A stretch of 64,000 nt of DNA from an uncultured Bacteroidia bacterium (GTDB lineage Bacteria > Bacteroidota > Bacteroidia > NS11-12g > UBA9320), in assembly GCA_943789165.1 (NCBI GenBank), contig CALSTB010000006.1:1-64000 (forward strand), given 5' to 3'. Below, piece by piece: positions 62,930 through 64,000 of the stretch (its first letter is position 1; the number at the start of each line of letters is the position of its first letter). The position numbers and the translations under genes are program-made. The notes below the pieces were generated by a model. That model ran no database searches and had not been told where the DNA came from. It saw only the letters and a program-made list of their open reading frames with translations.

Positions 62930-63679
62930 ATGAATAAGTCAATCCTCCTGCTCACCTTTTTATTGTTTAGCCTTTTTAGTTTTGGGCAGAACAAATTACA
63001 AGAAACAATCCATTTGAATAACGGTACGGTGGTCTCTGGTACAATTGTAGAATATGTGCCAAACAAGACATACACGATTGTAACTGCAGATGGAAACAAG
63101 TTTGTTTTTAACGTGTCTGACATTGCTAAAATCACTTGGGAAGCACCGACGAAAAGCACAAACGCTACATCAGGATCGCCTTCCAAGAATATGTTTTCTG
63201 AAGGGTATCATGGTTTTGTTGAAACAGGAATAGGAGCGGGTATGGGCACTTACGGACTCGATATGTTTAAGATCGACTTTGTCAATGGCCATCGGTTTAA
63301 TGAAAACGTATTTGTGGGTGGAGGAGTTGGTTTTCGACAAGCCACGGCATCTGGTTTTCCTAGTTTTATCCCATTGTATGCGAATGGTCGTTACAACTTA
63401 ACACCTTCTCATAATGTCGTACCGTTTGCTAGTCTTTCAGCTGGTGTCGCATTTAACTCTACGGATGGACTCAATGAAGGCGGTTTAGTTATCAATCCAG
63501 CGGTCGGGGTACATATCAATAAGTTCAGCTCATTTATGATTAATGCCTCCATTGGGTATGACCTGATGGATGTCCCGTTTTATGAACCTAAAACGCTGCC
63601 TGATTATCCGTTCGTAACGTTGTCGAGAAGAATTAGAACAACCGAAGCTTTTGTGTTCAACGTGGGCATCACGTTTTAA
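62930..63679 (+). CDS. Outer-membrane protein with an N-terminal beta domain
   Basis: A 249-residue protein from the ATG at 62930, which starts a clean signal peptide (MNKSILLLTFLLFSLFSFG). A small beta domain follows (LNNGTVVSGTIVEYVPNKTY and KFVFNVSDIAKITWE), a module seen in many Bacteroidota surface proteins, then a barrel-like body (GVGFRQATASGFPSFIPLYA, FVFNVGITF at the end). The open frame continues upstream to 62837, but that part overlaps a terminator. Function unknown. Confidence 0.75.
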   Translation: MNKSILLLTFLLFSLFSFGQNKLQETIHLNNGTVVSGTIVEYVPNKTYTIVTADGNKFVFNVSDIAKITWEAPTKSTNATSGSPSKNMFSEGYHGFVETGIGAGMGTYGLDMFKIDFVNGHRFNENVFVGGGVGFRQATASGFPSFIPLYANGRYNLTPSHNVVPFASLSAGVAFNSTDGLNEGGLVINPAVGVHINKFSSFMINASIGYDLMDVPFYEPKTLPDYPFVTLSRRIRTTEAFVFNVGITF

Positions 63680-63722
63680 CCCATTCAAAAGGTTTTTTTT
63701 CTGGTTAGTTTGGTCTTTTTGG

Positions 63723-63998
63723 TTAGTCGATTTTGTTATTATCCAACCAAACCAAGTCTCTAATATTTTTCTGAACCGCTACCGAGGCGAATAGGCTTAA
63801 CGTAAACGACATGCCGTAGAAGCCTTTCTCGCTTAGTTCGATTTCTGCGTTCCAAAGTCCTATGACCAACAACATAGATGCGATGGTGGTAAACCAACTT
63901 ATACCGTAATACACATCGGTTACCGGAATGTCTTCTAGTTTGTCGCGCACCGCTTTTTGGACTGAAATCACTGAAAACAATCCAAATAAGAGGATGGT
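63723..63998 (-). CDS. YiaA/YiaB-type two-helix-domain membrane protein (5' end outside the window)
   Basis: The frame is open to the right edge (reading [21 protein letters not shown]), so the start lies outside. The visible part has one full two-helix unit: [24 protein letters not shown] (in parts) and [28 protein letters not shown] (in parts), with the repeated VQK-x-x-RD motif seen once before it. This is the YiaAB family of inner-membrane proteins, of unknown function. Confidence 0.8.
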   Translation of the reverse strand, partial: TILLFGLFSVISVQKAVRDKLEDIPVTDVYYGISWFTTIASMLLVIGLWNAEIELSEKGFYGMSFTLSLFASVAVQKNIRDLVWLDNNKID

Positions 63999-64000
63999 GA

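Noticed and set aside
1..64000. tRNA or rRNA genes
   Set aside because: I scanned the intergenic stretches for cloverleaf ends and TTC-loop motifs and saw no convincing case; a covariance search would be needed to be certain.

Overview
The window reads as chromosomal DNA of a Bacteroidota bacterium, most likely a marine member of the Flavobacteriales (inference, from gene content only). The signs are two proteins with C-terminal type IX secretion sorting domains, a DUF1800/DUF1501 pair, the Bacteroidota -7 promoter motif TAnnTTTG close in front of many starts, few Shine-Dalgarno sequences, and many short secreted or outer-membrane proteins. It is moderately AT-rich, and the stretch at about 46.6-53.2 kb looks more AT-rich than the rest. 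No rRNA, tRNA or CRISPR array was recognised.

Layout. 0-5 kb: end of a DUF937 gene, DUF1800 and DUF1501 secreted-protein pair, a DoxX/MauE-thioredoxin fusion. 5-16 kb: gcvP, a chromate transporter, tryptophan 2,3-dioxygenase with an rfbC-type epimerase, a UvrD/PcrA helicase, a response regulator and a short psi-like protein. 16.2-16.7 kb: a gene-free stretch with twin 16-bp repeats, a sigma-54-type promoter and a hairpin-ended small transcript candidate. 16.7-22.6 kb: OmpA-like protein, Porin_10-like barrel, FAD oxidoreductase, LtaS-like phosphotransferase. 22.6-22.95 kb: two tandem minus-strand small RNA candidates. 23-35.7 kb: kdsC-iscX-ferredoxin, MORN and SIMPL proteins, aspartate kinase, fructose bisphosphatase, lipid kinase, NfeD-flotillin, a T9SS cargo, DinB, DUF819, dCTP deaminase, phosphopantetheinyl transferase. 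35.7-37.5 kb: hairpin repeats surrounding an IS3-family element. 37.5-45 kb: DsbD, LysM glucosaminidase, sodium symporter, LOG protein, MnmE. 45.1-54 kb: an accessory block with a second IS3-type element, a transposase remnant, a 5'-truncated PAPS-reductase-like gene and partner, a disrupted PLD nuclease gene, a large secreted protein, an SPFH/membrane/zinc-ribbon operon, an outer-membrane protein fragment and an IS6-family element. 54-64 kb: an extended GAPDH, peptide transporter, SDR and saccharopine-dehydrogenase-like enzymes, two outer-membrane proteins, an AraC regulator, an SRPBCC protein and a YiaA-type protein running off the right edge.

Most of the window is ordinary core metabolism and envelope biology. 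The parts that deserve a second look are the two small-RNA-like loci (16.3-16.6 kb and 22.66-22.94 kb), the hairpin repeat family at 35.7-37.5 kb, and the accessory block, whose best-preserved unit is an SPFH-SHOCT / small membrane protein / TerB-like zinc-ribbon operon resembling the ydjG-ydjH-ydjI set of Bacillus subtilis.
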